From Bradyrhizobium jicamae (GTDB lineage Bacteria > Pseudomonadota > Alphaproteobacteria > Rhizobiales > Xanthobacteraceae), in NCBI RefSeq assembly GCF_018130215.1, contig NZ_JAFCKQ010000010.1, forward strand, positions 1 to 64,000: a stretch of 64,000 bases of DNA, read 5' to 3'. The position numbers and the translations under genes were made by a program. The notes beneath the pieces were generated by a model. It was given only the letters and a program-made list of their open reading frames with translations, had not been told where the DNA came from and ran no database searches. Of this stretch, positions 36,074-44,626 are shown in pieces (the first letter of the stretch is position 1; each line of letters opens with the position of its first letter).

Positions 36074-37618
36074 TCAGATCCTCCGTCCGGCCCGCTCCCA
36101 ATAGGGGTCCCGCAGCCGGCGCTTGAAGATCTTGCCGGAATCCTCGCGCGGCAGGCTGGTCTGGATCTCGATATGCCTGGGCACCTTGTAGTCGGCCAGC
36201 GAGGCCTTGAGCTGGGACCGGATCCAGGCCATGTCGAGCGCAACGCCCGGCTGCGGCTCGATGACTGCCATCAGCGCCTCGCCGAACTCCGCGTCCGGGA
36301 TGCCGAACACCGCACAATCGTGCACGCCGGGGACGGCATGCAGCACCGCCTCGATCTCGGCCGGATAGATGTTGACGCCGCCCGAGATCACCATGTCGCG
36401 CTTGCGATCGCAGATGAAGACGTAGCCGTCCCCGTCGATATAGCCGACGTCCCCCGATGTGATGAACCCCTCGCGATCGATCTCGGCGCGCTTCTCCGGC
36501 TTGTTGTGATAGGTGAAATCCGGATTGCCCGCGATCCGCGAATAGATTTCGCCGATCTCTCCCTGCGCCACCTCCCTGCCGTCGTCGCCGATGAAACGAA
36601 GCTCGGCGCCGGGCGAGATCTTGCCGACCGTACCGGGCTTCTTCAGCGCATCCTCGGAGTTGGCGAAGGTCACCGCCCCCGATTCCGTCGAGCCGTAGAA
36701 TTCATAGATCACCGGCCCCCACCACTCGATCATCGCGCGCTTGACGTCCGCCGGACAGGGCGCCGCGGCATGGATGATGTGACGCAGCGACGACATGTCG
36801 TATTTGCTGCGCACGTCCTCCGGCAACTTCATCAGGCGGATGAACATGGTCGGCACCATGAAGATGGTGTCGATCTTCTCGCGCTCGATCAACGCCAGGA
36901 ATTCCTCCGCGTCGAACCGCGGCATCAGCACCAGCACGCCGCCGAGCCGCCCCGAGCGCAGCCCGAACGAATTCGGCGCCGAATGATAGAGCGGCCCGGG
37001 CAGGATCGCGCGCGCCCCCGGCTTCAGGCCGTAGATCATCGCGCGCATCGCTTCCGCATTCGCGGTCTGCACCGGCGTCGGCGCGAAACGTCGCACGCCC
37101 TTGGGATGGCCGGTGGTGCCCGAGGTATAGATCATGTTCTGCGGCTGCGGTACCGCAGGTCCGTCGTAGCGCGCCTGCCGTGCGAGCCAGGTTTCGAAAT
37201 CGCTCGCGAAATCTGGTGTCGCGAGATGATCGGGATCGATCTTGTAATTCGCGAGGACCTCCGGCGGCGTCGGCACGCTGAGCACGGTGACACCAGGCGG
37301 GATCGCGCCGCGCAGGGGATGCAGCATGTCGGCATGGGCGATCAGGACGCGGGTGCCGGAATCGGTCAGGACGTAGTTGATCTCTTCCGGCTTGAAGTGC
37401 CAGTTGATCGGCACGCCATAGGCGCCGAGCCGCATCGCAGCGTAGGCCGCCTCGATGAAGGCGATGTCGTTGCGCATCAGCATGCAGACGCTGTCGCCCG
37501 CTTTGACGCCGAGCTGGTGCAGGCCGCTCGCGATGCGGTCGACACGCGCACCGACCGAATCGTGATCCCGTTTTCGGTCACCGCTGATGATGCCGCGGAA
37601 CAGTTGGGACGTTTGCAT
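36074..37618 (-). CDS. Acyl-CoA synthetase (AMP-binding family), first of two
   Basis: A 514-residue adenylate-forming enzyme that activates a carboxylic acid to its CoA thioester. The P-loop is YTSGTTGHPKGV, the middle motif YEFYGSTESGAV, the hinge region GDVGYIDGDGYVFICDRKRD, and the catalytic Lys is in DSGKIFKRRLRD. Start is ATG 37618; an upstream TTG start would add 10 residues. It is followed downstream by ppc and preceded by a repeat element and a crotonase on the same strand. Substrate unknown; the family covers fatty, aromatic and terpenoid acids. Confidence 0.9.
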   Translation of the reverse strand: MQTSQLFRGIISGDRKRDHDSVGARVDRIASGLHQLGVKAGDSVCMLMRNDIAFIEAAYAAMRLGAYGVPINWHFKPEEINYVLTDSGTRVLIAHADMLHPLRGAIPPGVTVLSVPTPPEVLANYKIDPDHLATPDFASDFETWLARQARYDGPAVPQPQNMIYTSGTTGHPKGVRRFAPTPVQTANAEAMRAMIYGLKPGARAILPGPLYHSAPNSFGLRSGRLGGVLVLMPRFDAEEFLALIEREKIDTIFMVPTMFIRLMKLPEDVRSKYDMSSLRHIIHAAAPCPADVKRAMIEWWGPVIYEFYGSTESGAVTFANSEDALKKPGTVGKISPGAELRFIGDDGREVAQGEIGEIYSRIAGNPDFTYHNKPEKRAEIDREGFITSGDVGYIDGDGYVFICDRKRDMVISGGVNIYPAEIEAVLHAVPGVHDCAVFGIPDAEFGEALMAVIEPQPGVALDMAWIRSQLKASLADYKVPRHIEIQTSLPREDSGKIFKRRLRDPYWERAGRRI

Positions 37619-37650
37619 TGTCACTATCCGATCTTTTGTCGGGTTCAAGT

Positions 37651-37729
37651 CGTCATTCCGGGATGGTCCGAAGGACCAGACCCGGAATCTCGAGATTCCG
37701 CGTTCGCGCCTCGCGCGCTCCGGAACGAC
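37651..37729. repeat. Palindromic repeat, CGGAATCTCGAGATTCCG family, copy 2
   Basis: CGTCATTCCGGGATGG opens and GCGCTCCGGAACGAC closes the element; the centre CCGGAATCTCGAGATTCCG is itself a near-perfect palindrome. It lies between the CoA ligase start and the crotonase stop. Confidence 0.7.
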
Positions 37730-37738
37730 AGGATGGCA

Positions 37739-38554
37739 CTACCCCGCATCCGCAAACCTGGGCGCGCGCTTCTCGAGATTGGCGCGCACGGCCTCGGTCT
37801 GGTTCGGACTGCCGAGCAGCTTCTGCTGCTCGATCGATTCCGCCAGCAGCGCGGCGGCGGGGTCGACCGAGAGGTTGTTCAGCATCCGCTTGGCGGCGCG
37901 GATCGCATCCGGGCTCTTGCCTGATATCTCGCGCGCAAGCTCGAGCGCGGCGGCACGCGGATCGTCGCAGAGGCGGGTGGCGAGGCCGTAGGCCTGCGCC
38001 TCCTGCGCCGAGAAGATGCGGCCGGTGTAGGTCAGCTCGCGCAGGATGTCGTCGCGCACCAGGCTGGCGAGGATCGGCGTGCCCGCCATGTCGGGCACCA
38101 GGCCCCATTTGATCTCCATGATCGACATCCGCGCGTCCGGCGAGAGCAGGCGGATATCGGCGCCGAGCGCGAGCTGAAAGCCGCCGCCGAAGGCGACGCC
38201 ATGGATCGCGGCGATGACGGGAACCGGAAGCTGGCGCCAGCCCCACACCGCCTGCTGCGGAAAATTGGCCTTGCCATGGGTGCGGATCGAGAGATCGCGC
38301 TTCTCGCCGCCCGGCACCCCGTTACCGCCCTTCTCCTTCATCGCGGCGAAGCGGCCCATATCGAGACCGGCGCAGAACGCCCGGCCCTCGCCCGACAACA
38401 CCACCACCCGGAGGCCTTTTTCCTTGGAAAGACGGTCGGTTGCGGCCACCAGCGCATCGAACATCGCGGCATCGAGCGCGTTCATCTTGTCCGCCCGCAC
38501 CAGGCGTACGTCGGCGATACCGTCCGAAATCGATATCGAAACGCGATCTTCCAT
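37739..38554 (-). CDS. Crotonase family protein, dienoyl-CoA isomerase-like active site
   Basis: A 271-residue crotonase with an excellent ribosome site (GGAGGAGA) before ATG 38554. The oxyanion region FCAGLDMGRF and GVAFGGGF are normal. At the first hydratase Glu there is Gln127 (GGGFQ), while Glu147 and Asp155 (MEIKWGLVPD) have the eight-residue spacing of Glu196/Asp204 in rat dienoyl-CoA isomerase. So double-bond isomerisation is likelier than hydration. It is divergent from a dienoyl-CoA-reductase-like SDR 102 nt away, which would suit breakdown of unsaturated acyl chains. Confidence 0.85.
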   Translation of the reverse strand: MEDRVSISISDGIADVRLVRADKMNALDAAMFDALVAATDRLSKEKGLRVVVLSGEGRAFCAGLDMGRFAAMKEKGGNGVPGGEKRDLSIRTHGKANFPQQAVWGWRQLPVPVIAAIHGVAFGGGFQLALGADIRLLSPDARMSIMEIKWGLVPDMAGTPILASLVRDDILRELTYTGRIFSAQEAQAYGLATRLCDDPRAAALELAREISGKSPDAIRAAKRMLNNLSVDPAAALLAESIEQQKLLGSPNQTEAVRANLEKRAPRFADAG

Positions 38555-38656
38555 TGCAGTCTCCTCCGCTTTGTCCTGTGTTGTCGCTTTACAGAAAGAC
38601 CGTTGTCCGCTTTTAGTCAATCGACCAATTAACTGACAACCCCGAGGGTGGAAACG

Positions 38657-39532
38657 ATGTTCAACGATCAGCTTCTCGCCGGGCGACGCATCCTCGTAAC
38701 CGGAGGCGGCACCGGTCTTGGCAAGTCAATGGCCTCGCGTTTCCTGCAACTCGGGGCCGAGGTCCATATCTGCGGGCGGCGCAAGAGCGTCTGCGACGAG
38801 ACCGCCACCGAACTGATGGCCGAGTATGGCGGCCGCGTCGTCAGCCATGGCGTCGACATCCGCAACGCACTCGCGGTCGACGAGATGATCGAGTCGATCT
38901 GGACCACCAGCGGCCCCCTCACGGACCTGATCAACAACGCTGCCGGCAATTTCATCTCGCGCTCCGAGGAATTGTCGCCGCGCGGCTTCGATGCGGTCGC
39001 CAACATCGTGATGCACGGCACCTTCTACGTCACGCACGCGGTCGGGCGGCGCTGGATCGCGGGCGGCCATCGCGGCAACGTGGTGTCGATCACGGTGACC
39101 TGGGTGCGCAACGGCTCGCCCTACGTGGTGCCGTCGGCGATGAGCAAGTCGGCGATCCACGCCATGACGATGTCGCTCGCAATCGAATGGGGCCGGCACG
39201 GCATCCGCCTGAACACCATCGCGCCGGGCGAGATCCCGACCGAGGGCATGAGCAAGCGCATCAAGCCCGGCGACGAGGCCGGCGCGCGCACCAAGGCGAT
39301 GAATCCGATGGGCCGCGTGGGCACCATGGAGGAATTGCAGAACCTCGTGGTGTTCCTGATCTCCGGCGGCTGCGACTGGATCAACGGCGAGACCATCGCC
39401 ATGGACGGTGCGCAGGCGCTGGCAATGGGCGGCAACTTCTACCAGTTGCGCGACTGGAGCGACGACGACTGGACCAAGGCCCGCGATTCGATCAAGGCGC
39501 AGAACGAGAAGGACCGCGCCGCGCGGGGGTGA
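38657..39532 (+). CDS. SDR oxidoreductase, 2,4-dienoyl-CoA reductase-like
   Basis: A 291-residue short-chain dehydrogenase with cofactor loop TGGGTGLG and NNAAGNFISRSEELSPRGF (93-111), which nearly repeats the mitochondrial 2,4-dienoyl-CoA reductase (DECR1). The classic Tyr of YxxxK is replaced: VVPSAMSKSA puts Ser160 there and keeps Lys164, as DECR1 does. The end ISGGCDWINGETIAMDG fits too. The likely reaction is NADPH-dependent reduction of a 2,4-dienoyl-CoA. Start is ATG 38657; an in-frame GTG lies three codons upstream. It is followed by an AMP-dependent CoA ligase on the same strand. Confidence 0.87.
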   Translation: MFNDQLLAGRRILVTGGGTGLGKSMASRFLQLGAEVHICGRRKSVCDETATELMAEYGGRVVSHGVDIRNALAVDEMIESIWTTSGPLTDLINNAAGNFISRSEELSPRGFDAVANIVMHGTFYVTHAVGRRWIAGGHRGNVVSITVTWVRNGSPYVVPSAMSKSAIHAMTMSLAIEWGRHGIRLNTIAPGEIPTEGMSKRIKPGDEAGARTKAMNPMGRVGTMEELQNLVVFLISGGCDWINGETIAMDGAQALAMGGNFYQLRDWSDDDWTKARDSIKAQNEKDRAARG

Positions 39533-39564
39533 GCATCGCAGGCCACCCCCATTCGTGGCAATGG

Positions 39565-39584
39565 GTCCCGGCCTTCGCCGGGAC
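39565..39584. terminator. Hairpin GTCCCGGC/GCCGGGAC
   Basis: A perfect 8-base stem with a CTTC loop, 33 bases after the SDR stop. It has nearly the same stem as 33083-33104, inverted loop excepted. It may reduce read-through into the CoA ligase gene. Confidence 0.5.
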
Positions 39585-39682
39585 GACGCGGTTGAAACAT
39601 CGCGGCTCACTCCGCCGTATTGTCTTTGCCGCGAGATGCCGCCACACTCCGCGCAACCAGAACAAGACGCCACGGGGGAAAC

Positions 39683-41263
39683 ATGTCCGCTGCACAGCAA
39701 CTGGCAAATCTTGCCGATATGGTACGCGACCGTGCCAGGAACCTCGGCAATGCGCTCGCCTTCGAGTTCGAGGGCCGGCAAACCACGTTCGCCGAGTTCG
39801 ACATCAAGACCAACCGCGTCGCCAACGCGTTGATCGCGATGGGCGTCAAAAAAGGCGAGCGGATCGCCTATCTCGGCAAGAACAGCGACTTCTATTTCGA
39901 GCTGTTGATGGGCGCGATGAAGGCCGGCGTGGTGATGGCGCCGGTGAACTGGCGGCTCGCGGGGCCCGAGGTCGCGTTCATCGTCGACGACTGCAAGGCA
40001 CCGGTGCTGTTCACGGGCCCCGAATTCATCACGCAGGTCCGCAACATCAGGGACAGGATCCCAGGCGTCCGCACCATCATCACGACCGAGGGCGGCGCGC
40101 CGGAATGGCCGGACTATCTCGCCTGGCGCGATGCGCAGAGCGGCGACGATCCGAAGGTGACGATCGGGCCGAAGGACATCGCGATCCAGCTCTACACCTC
40201 CGGCACGACCGGCAAGCCGAAGGGCGCGATGCTGTCGCATGCCAACTTCCTCAACCTGGTGCAGACCGGCAACGAGGCCGAGAAGCCCGAGTGGAACAGG
40301 TGGACCACCGATGATGTCTCGCTGGTCGCAATGCCGATCTTCCACATCGGGGGCTCGGGCTGGGGCGTGATGGGCCTCTATCACGGCGCCCGCGGCGTTG
40401 TTGCGCGCGAGTTCGATCCGACCAAGGTGCTCGATTTCTTCGAGCAGTCCGGAATTACAAAACTGTTCATGGTGCCGGCCGCGATGCAGTTCGTGGTGCG
40501 GCAGCCGCGTGCGCGGCAGGTCGATTTCTCCCGCTTGAAGTACATGCTGTACGGCGCCTCGCCGATCCCGGCGGCACTGCTGAAGGAGTGCATCGAGGTC
40601 TTCAAATGCGGCTTCGTGCAGATGTACGGCATGACCGAAACAACGGGCACCATCGTCGCGCTTCCGCCGGAAGACCATATCGAGGGGCTCGACCGCATGC
40701 GCTCGGCCGGCAAGGCGCTGCCCGGCATCGAGCTTGCGATCCTCGACGCCGACGGCAAGCCGCTGCCGCCCGGCGAGGTCGGCGAGATCGCCACCCGCTC
40801 CGGCTCCAACATGGCAGGCTACTGGAATCTGCCCGAGGCGACCGCGCGCACCATCGACAGCAACGGCTGGCTGCGCACGGGAGATGCCGGCTACATGGAC
40901 AAGGACGGCTACCTCTACATCCACGACCGCATCAAGGACATGATCATTTCCGGCGGCGAGAACATCTACCCCGCGGAGGTCGAGAGCGCGATCTGCGATC
41001 ATCCTGACGTGGCGGAAGCCGCCGTGATCGGCATTCCCGACGACAAGTGGGGCGAGGCGGTGAAAGCGGTGGTGGTGATGAAGCCGGGCAAGACGGCAAG
41101 CGCGACCGACATCATCAACTTCGCCCGCGAACGGATCGCGGGCTACAAGACGCCGAAATCGGTCGACTTCATCCCGGCGCTGCCGCGCAACCCGTCGGGC
41201 AAGATCCTGCGGCGGGATCTGCGTGATCCGTACTGGGTGGGGAAGGACCGGCAGGTGAATTAA
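39683..41263 (+). CDS. Long-chain-type acyl-CoA synthetase (AMP-binding family), second of two
   Basis: A 526-residue adenylate-forming ligase. P-loop YTSGTTGKPKGAML, QMYGMTETTGTI, hinge TGDAGYMDKDGYLYIHDRIK and catalytic Lys in NPSGKILRRDLRD are all present. The ribosome site GGGGGAA precedes ATG 39683. It resembles FadD-like enzymes more than acetyl-CoA synthetases. Located after the dienoyl-reductase-like SDR on the same strand, it likely feeds the surrounding beta-oxidation enzymes. A GCGAAGCG repeat follows its stop codon. Confidence 0.9.
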   Translation: MSAAQQLANLADMVRDRARNLGNALAFEFEGRQTTFAEFDIKTNRVANALIAMGVKKGERIAYLGKNSDFYFELLMGAMKAGVVMAPVNWRLAGPEVAFIVDDCKAPVLFTGPEFITQVRNIRDRIPGVRTIITTEGGAPEWPDYLAWRDAQSGDDPKVTIGPKDIAIQLYTSGTTGKPKGAMLSHANFLNLVQTGNEAEKPEWNRWTTDDVSLVAMPIFHIGGSGWGVMGLYHGARGVVAREFDPTKVLDFFEQSGITKLFMVPAAMQFVVRQPRARQVDFSRLKYMLYGASPIPAALLKECIEVFKCGFVQMYGMTETTGTIVALPPEDHIEGLDRMRSAGKALPGIELAILDADGKPLPPGEVGEIATRSGSNMAGYWNLPEATARTIDSNGWLRTGDAGYMDKDGYLYIHDRIKDMIISGGENIYPAEVESAICDHPDVAEAAVIGIPDDKWGEAVKAVVVMKPGKTASATDIINFARERIAGYKTPKSVDFIPALPRNPSGKILRRDLRDPYWVGKDRQVN

Positions 41264-41273
41264 TCCTCTCCGA

Positions 41274-41352
41274 CATTGCGAGCGAAGCGAAGCAATCCAT
41301 CGTTTCCGCGCGGAAGCATGGACCGCTTCGTCGCTTCGCTCCTCGCAATGAC
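41274..41352. repeat. ATTGCGAGCGAAGCGAAG palindromic repeat, copy 1
   Basis: CATTGCGAGCGAAGCGAAGC at the left faces GCTTCGTCGCTTCGCTCCTC at the right, followed by GCAATGAC. Copies at 44162-44240 and 54582-54665 share arms and length. It lies between convergent genes and could act as a terminator. Confidence 0.8.
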
Positions 41353-41369
41353 CCCAGTGTCGATCGCAA

Positions 41370-41849
41370 TCACGACCTCTTCGTCCTCTCCCGCAACGCC
41401 CGCCGCCGCTCCTTTGCTTCGTCCGACCAGACCTCGTCGATCCTGTAATACTCGGCGAACACCTTTGCGCCCGGCGGAAACGTGACCCAGGGCTGCCTGG
41501 TCGAGGTGAAGATGTGGACGTCGGGCGGACATTGCCTCGGATCGTCCATGGTGCCGACGCGCACGAAGCGCACCGCCGGTCCCGCGCCGGGATAGTTGCT
41601 CCAAACCGCGATCTTGCAGATCGGGCAGCGCGCGATCTTCTGGCCCTTGCCGCTTGCCGACGGCGTGTCGATGATCTCGGGCTCGGCCGCGATATGCTCG
41701 ACCCGCTCGGCTTCATACATCGCATTGAGCGCGTGCACGGTGCCGGTCTCGCGCTGGCACCAGGTGCAGTGGCAGGCATGGACGATCATCGGCTTGCTCG
41801 TCAGGCGGTAGCGGACGTGACGGCAAGTACACCCACCCTCCATGAACAT
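41370..41849 (-). CDS. GFA domain protein (glutathione-dependent formaldehyde-activating fold)
   Basis: A 159-residue zinc protein of the GFA/CENP-V family. Zinc Cys residues are seen in GGCTCRHVRY, HACHCTWCQRETG and ARCPICKIAVW. Family members include S-hydroxymethylglutathione-related enzymes, but most have no known reaction. Either ATG (41849 or 41843) could start it. It lies 27 nt downstream of an acyl-CoA dehydrogenase on the same strand, possibly co-transcribed, though no functional link is evident. Confidence 0.85.
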   Translation of the reverse strand: MFMEGGCTCRHVRYRLTSKPMIVHACHCTWCQRETGTVHALNAMYEAERVEHIAAEPEIIDTPSASGKGQKIARCPICKIAVWSNYPGAGPAVRFVRVGTMDDPRQCPPDVHIFTSTRQPWVTFPPGAKVFAEYYRIDEVWSDEAKERRRALRERTKRS

Positions 41850-41876
41850 GACGGGATCTCCGCGTGCGTTCGTCTC

Positions 41877-43151
41877 TCAGTGCTTCCCGGCTCCCATGTA
41901 GCCGAACAGGAAACCCGCCACCTTGCGCTTCTGGATCTCCTCGCTGCCCTCGGTGATACGGTAGCGGCGGTGGTGGCGATAGATGTGCTCGAACGGCTTG
42001 TGGCGCGAATAGCCCATGCCGCCATGCACCTGCATCGCGCGGTCGGCAGCCTCGCAGCACAGACGGTTAGCCCAGAAGTTGCACATCGAGACCCGGTCCG
42101 ACAGCGTATGCTCGACCTGCGCCTGGGTGAGCTGGTCCATCTCCCACGCCGTCTTGCGGATCAACAGACGCAGCATCTCGGCTTGCGTCGCAAGCTCCAC
42201 CAGCGGCCACTGGATCGCCTGGTTCTCGGCCAGCGCCTTGCCGAACGGCTTTCGCTCGCGCGCGTATTTCACGCTCTCGTTGATGCAGTAGACCGCGGCA
42301 CCGAGCGAGCTCGCGGCCTGGCGGATGCGGTTCTCATGCACGAAGCATTGCGCGAGCGACAGGCCACGCCCGACCTCGCCGAACTGCGCATCCTCGGGCA
42401 CGAACACGTCGGTGAAGCTGACGCGCGGGTGATCGGTCGGCATGTTGAAGGTCCACATATACTGCTCGACCTTCACGCCGGGCGACTTTGCCGGCACCAG
42501 GAAGCAGGTGATGCCGCGCGCGTCGCCGTCATTGCCCGAGGTCCGCGCGAACAGCGCGCAATGCGTGGCGACATGCATGCCGGTCGTCCACATCTTCTCG
42601 CCGTTGATGATCCAGCCCTTGACGTTGTCGCGGGTCGCAGGAACCGCCTTCGTCTCCATATGCGTGGCGTCGGAGCCATGCTCGGGCTCGGTGAGGCCGA
42701 ACGTGATGCGGTACTTGCCGGTGATGGAGCCGTCGATCATCGCCTTCTGCTCCTCGTTGCCGTAGCGATCGAGCATGGTCACGATGGGCAGATTGCCGAC
42801 GATCGAATGCTCGTTCTGCAGATCGTTGTGCAGGCCGAGCCCCTTGGAGGCGAAGTGCTCGCGGATCACGGCCATCCAGAGATTGGAGCCGTCCCTGCCG
42901 CCGTAACGCTTCGGGATCGCGAAGCGCAAATGACCGGCGGCATCGGCAAGGTTCTTTGCCTTGCGCAGCAGCGCCTCCCATTCGTGGCGCGGCAGGCCGC
43001 CGTTCTCGAAATCGGTGCGCGCCCATTCGCGGCGATGGTCGAAGAAGCGGATGTTGTCGTCAGCCTCTTCGAGCGGCTTGATCTCGCGTTCGATGAAGCG
43101 GTCGAGTTCGCCAAGATAGGCGACAAGGTCAGCCGGCAGATTGAAATCCAA
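41877..43151 (-). CDS. Acyl-CoA dehydrogenase, first of two
   Basis: A 424-residue FAD enzyme that introduces a 2,3 double bond in an acyl-CoA. The substrate/flavin segment FGLTEPEHGSDATHMETKAV, the region VHENRIRQAASSLGAAVYCI and the C-terminal MQVHGGMGYSRHKPFEHIYR are typical. It begins with TTG at 43151, supported by GGGAGAG upstream and by the lack of family sequence farther back. Residues 20-60 are charged and resemble ACAD10/11-type proteins rather than short-chain dehydrogenases. It is divergent from an enoyl-CoA hydratase 218 nt away. Confidence 0.9.
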   Translation of the reverse strand: MDFNLPADLVAYLGELDRFIEREIKPLEEADDNIRFFDHRREWARTDFENGGLPRHEWEALLRKAKNLADAAGHLRFAIPKRYGGRDGSNLWMAVIREHFASKGLGLHNDLQNEHSIVGNLPIVTMLDRYGNEEQKAMIDGSITGKYRITFGLTEPEHGSDATHMETKAVPATRDNVKGWIINGEKMWTTGMHVATHCALFARTSGNDGDARGITCFLVPAKSPGVKVEQYMWTFNMPTDHPRVSFTDVFVPEDAQFGEVGRGLSLAQCFVHENRIRQAASSLGAAVYCINESVKYARERKPFGKALAENQAIQWPLVELATQAEMLRLLIRKTAWEMDQLTQAQVEHTLSDRVSMCNFWANRLCCEAADRAMQVHGGMGYSRHKPFEHIYRHHRRYRITEGSEEIQKRKVAGFLFGYMGAGKH

Positions 43152-43369
43152 GGCAGTCTCTCCCGGAAAGTTCGTTGATTCTGGTTTTGTGTCTAGGCGC
43201 TATCGCACCTCGCAGTTCGGATCGATTAAGGTGAGAAGCACGCGGCCAAGTCAAGCAGGCCGATGAGGCTTGCGCGCGGTCGCTTTGCGTAATTGGATGG
43301 CACCAGGCGGCGCGCACGCGCTAGGATGCCAGCCATATTCTTCGCCACAGAAAATCGACGGGAGCCGAC

Positions 43370-44149
43370 ATGGAACTGAAATTCTCCAAGGTGACACGCA
43401 AGGGTCCCATCACCATCGTGACGCTGTCGCGACCCGAGGTTTACAACGCGCTGCATATCGATGCGCATTTCGAGCTCAACAAGGTGTTCGACGACTTCTC
43501 GACCGATCCCGAGCAGTGGGTCGCGATCGTCACCGGCGCCGGCGACAAGGCGTTCTGCGCCGGCAACGACCTGAAGTGGCAGGCCGCGGGCGGCAAGCGC
43601 GGCTGGGACAAGGGCGGCTTCGCCGGCCTCACCACCCGATTCGACTGCGACAAGCCGATCATCGCCGCCGTCAACGGCGTCGCGATGGGCGGCGGCTTCG
43701 AGATCGCGCTGGCTTGCGATCTCATCATCGCCTCCGAGAACGCGACCTTCGCCCTGCCCGAGCCGCGCGTCGGCCTCGCGGCGCTCGCCGGCGGCCTGCA
43801 CCGCCTGCCACGGCAGATCGGGCTGAAGCGCGCGATGGGCATGATCCTCACCGCGCGTCATGTCAGCGCCAGAGAGGGCCATGAGCTCGGCTTCGTCAAC
43901 GAGGTGGTGCCGCAGGGCGAGGCGCTTGCCGCAGCCGAACGCTGGGCCGAGACCATCGCCAAGAACTCGCCGATGTCGATCCGCGCCTCGAAACAGGCGA
44001 TCCAGAAGGGCCTCGAAGTCTCGCTGGAGCAGGCGCTGGCCGAGCAGCGGGATTATCCGGCGGTCAAGGCGATGGTCGCCTCGCAGGATTACATCGAGGG
44101 GCCGAAGGCGTTCTCGGAGAAGCGGGCGCCGAAGTGGCTGGGGCGCTAG
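43370..44149 (+). CDS. Enoyl-CoA hydratase with both catalytic glutamates
   Basis: A 259-residue crotonase. Both hydratase acids are present at the standard 20-residue spacing: Glu111 in GGGFEIAL and Glu131 in LPEPRVGL. The oxyanion segment FCAGNDLKWQ is normal, and a GGGAG ribosome site precedes the ATG. It should hydrate trans-2-enoyl-CoA to 3-hydroxyacyl-CoA. Of the three crotonases in the window it is the only one with a complete hydratase site. It is divergent from the acyl-CoA dehydrogenase and convergent with the DUF6285 gene. Confidence 0.92.
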   Translation: MELKFSKVTRKGPITIVTLSRPEVYNALHIDAHFELNKVFDDFSTDPEQWVAIVTGAGDKAFCAGNDLKWQAAGGKRGWDKGGFAGLTTRFDCDKPIIAAVNGVAMGGGFEIALACDLIIASENATFALPEPRVGLAALAGGLHRLPRQIGLKRAMGMILTARHVSAREGHELGFVNEVVPQGEALAAAERWAETIAKNSPMSIRASKQAIQKGLEVSLEQALAEQRDYPAVKAMVASQDYIEGPKAFSEKRAPKWLGR

Positions 44150-44161
44150 GCGCACTCTCCG

Positions 44162-44240
44162 CGTCATTGCGAGCGAAGCGAAGTAATCCATCGCTTTCGG
44201 AAGCATGGATCGCTTCGTCGCTTCGCTCCCCGCAGTGACG
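44162..44240. repeat. ATTGCGAGCGAAGCGAAG palindromic repeat, copy 2
   Basis: CGTCATTGCGAGCGAAGCGA at the left faces GCTTCGTCGCTTCGCTCCCC at the right, followed by GCAGTGACG. It lies between the convergent hydratase and DUF6285 genes. Confidence 0.8.
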
Positions 44241-44250
44241 AGGTTGCCTG

Positions 44251-44625
44251 TTACTTGTTTCCGAGCTCCCTCTTGTACGACGCATAGTTCGGCTGATCGA
44301 CGGCGAGCTTGTCCATCGTCGTTTGCCACAGATGTTCCCGCAGGCCCGCGGTGTGCAGATCCACCTCGCCGCTTGCGATCTTTTCCGACAGCGCGCGGTT
44401 GAGTTCCGTCAGCGAGCCGTCGCTGCCGAGCAACTGCTTCAGCCGTGCGACCTCGGCCGCATCGCTGCTCTCGGCGAGCGCAAGCTGTCGGGTCACCAGA
44501 TCGAGCGCGTTGATGCCGACGCGGAGCTTGAAGGCATTGTGGCCCTTGATCGCCGGCGTGATCTCGCTGCGCAGGAAATCGGCGACGGCCTTGATCAGTT
44601 CGGTGAGGGTCGGTTCGTCCTGCAT
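44251..44625 (-). CDS. DUF6285 protein, probable LvaB-like partner of the phosphotransferase
   Basis: A 124-residue helical protein beginning MQDEPTLTELIKAVADFL, with LRVGINALDLVTRQL in the middle. I place it in DUF6285, a family found next to aminoglycoside-phosphotransferase-like genes in acyl-CoA clusters. In the Pseudomonas levulinate pathway a small protein in this position (LvaB) is needed for the kinase LvaA to work. It starts 1 nt after the phosphotransferase stop, so the two are surely co-expressed. No catalytic motif is evident, consistent with a helper role. Confidence 0.72.
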   Translation of the reverse strand: MQDEPTLTELIKAVADFLRSEITPAIKGHNAFKLRVGINALDLVTRQLALAESSDAAEVARLKQLLGSDGSLTELNRALSEKIASGEVDLHTAGLREHLWQTTMDKLAVDQPNYASYKRELGNK

Positions 44626-44626
44626 C

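Noticed and set aside
38726..41779. Open frame of about 1000 codons on the minus strand
   Set aside because: It runs across two well-supported plus-strand genes (SDR and CoA ligase) and the GFA gene in another frame; its composition is that of a shadow.
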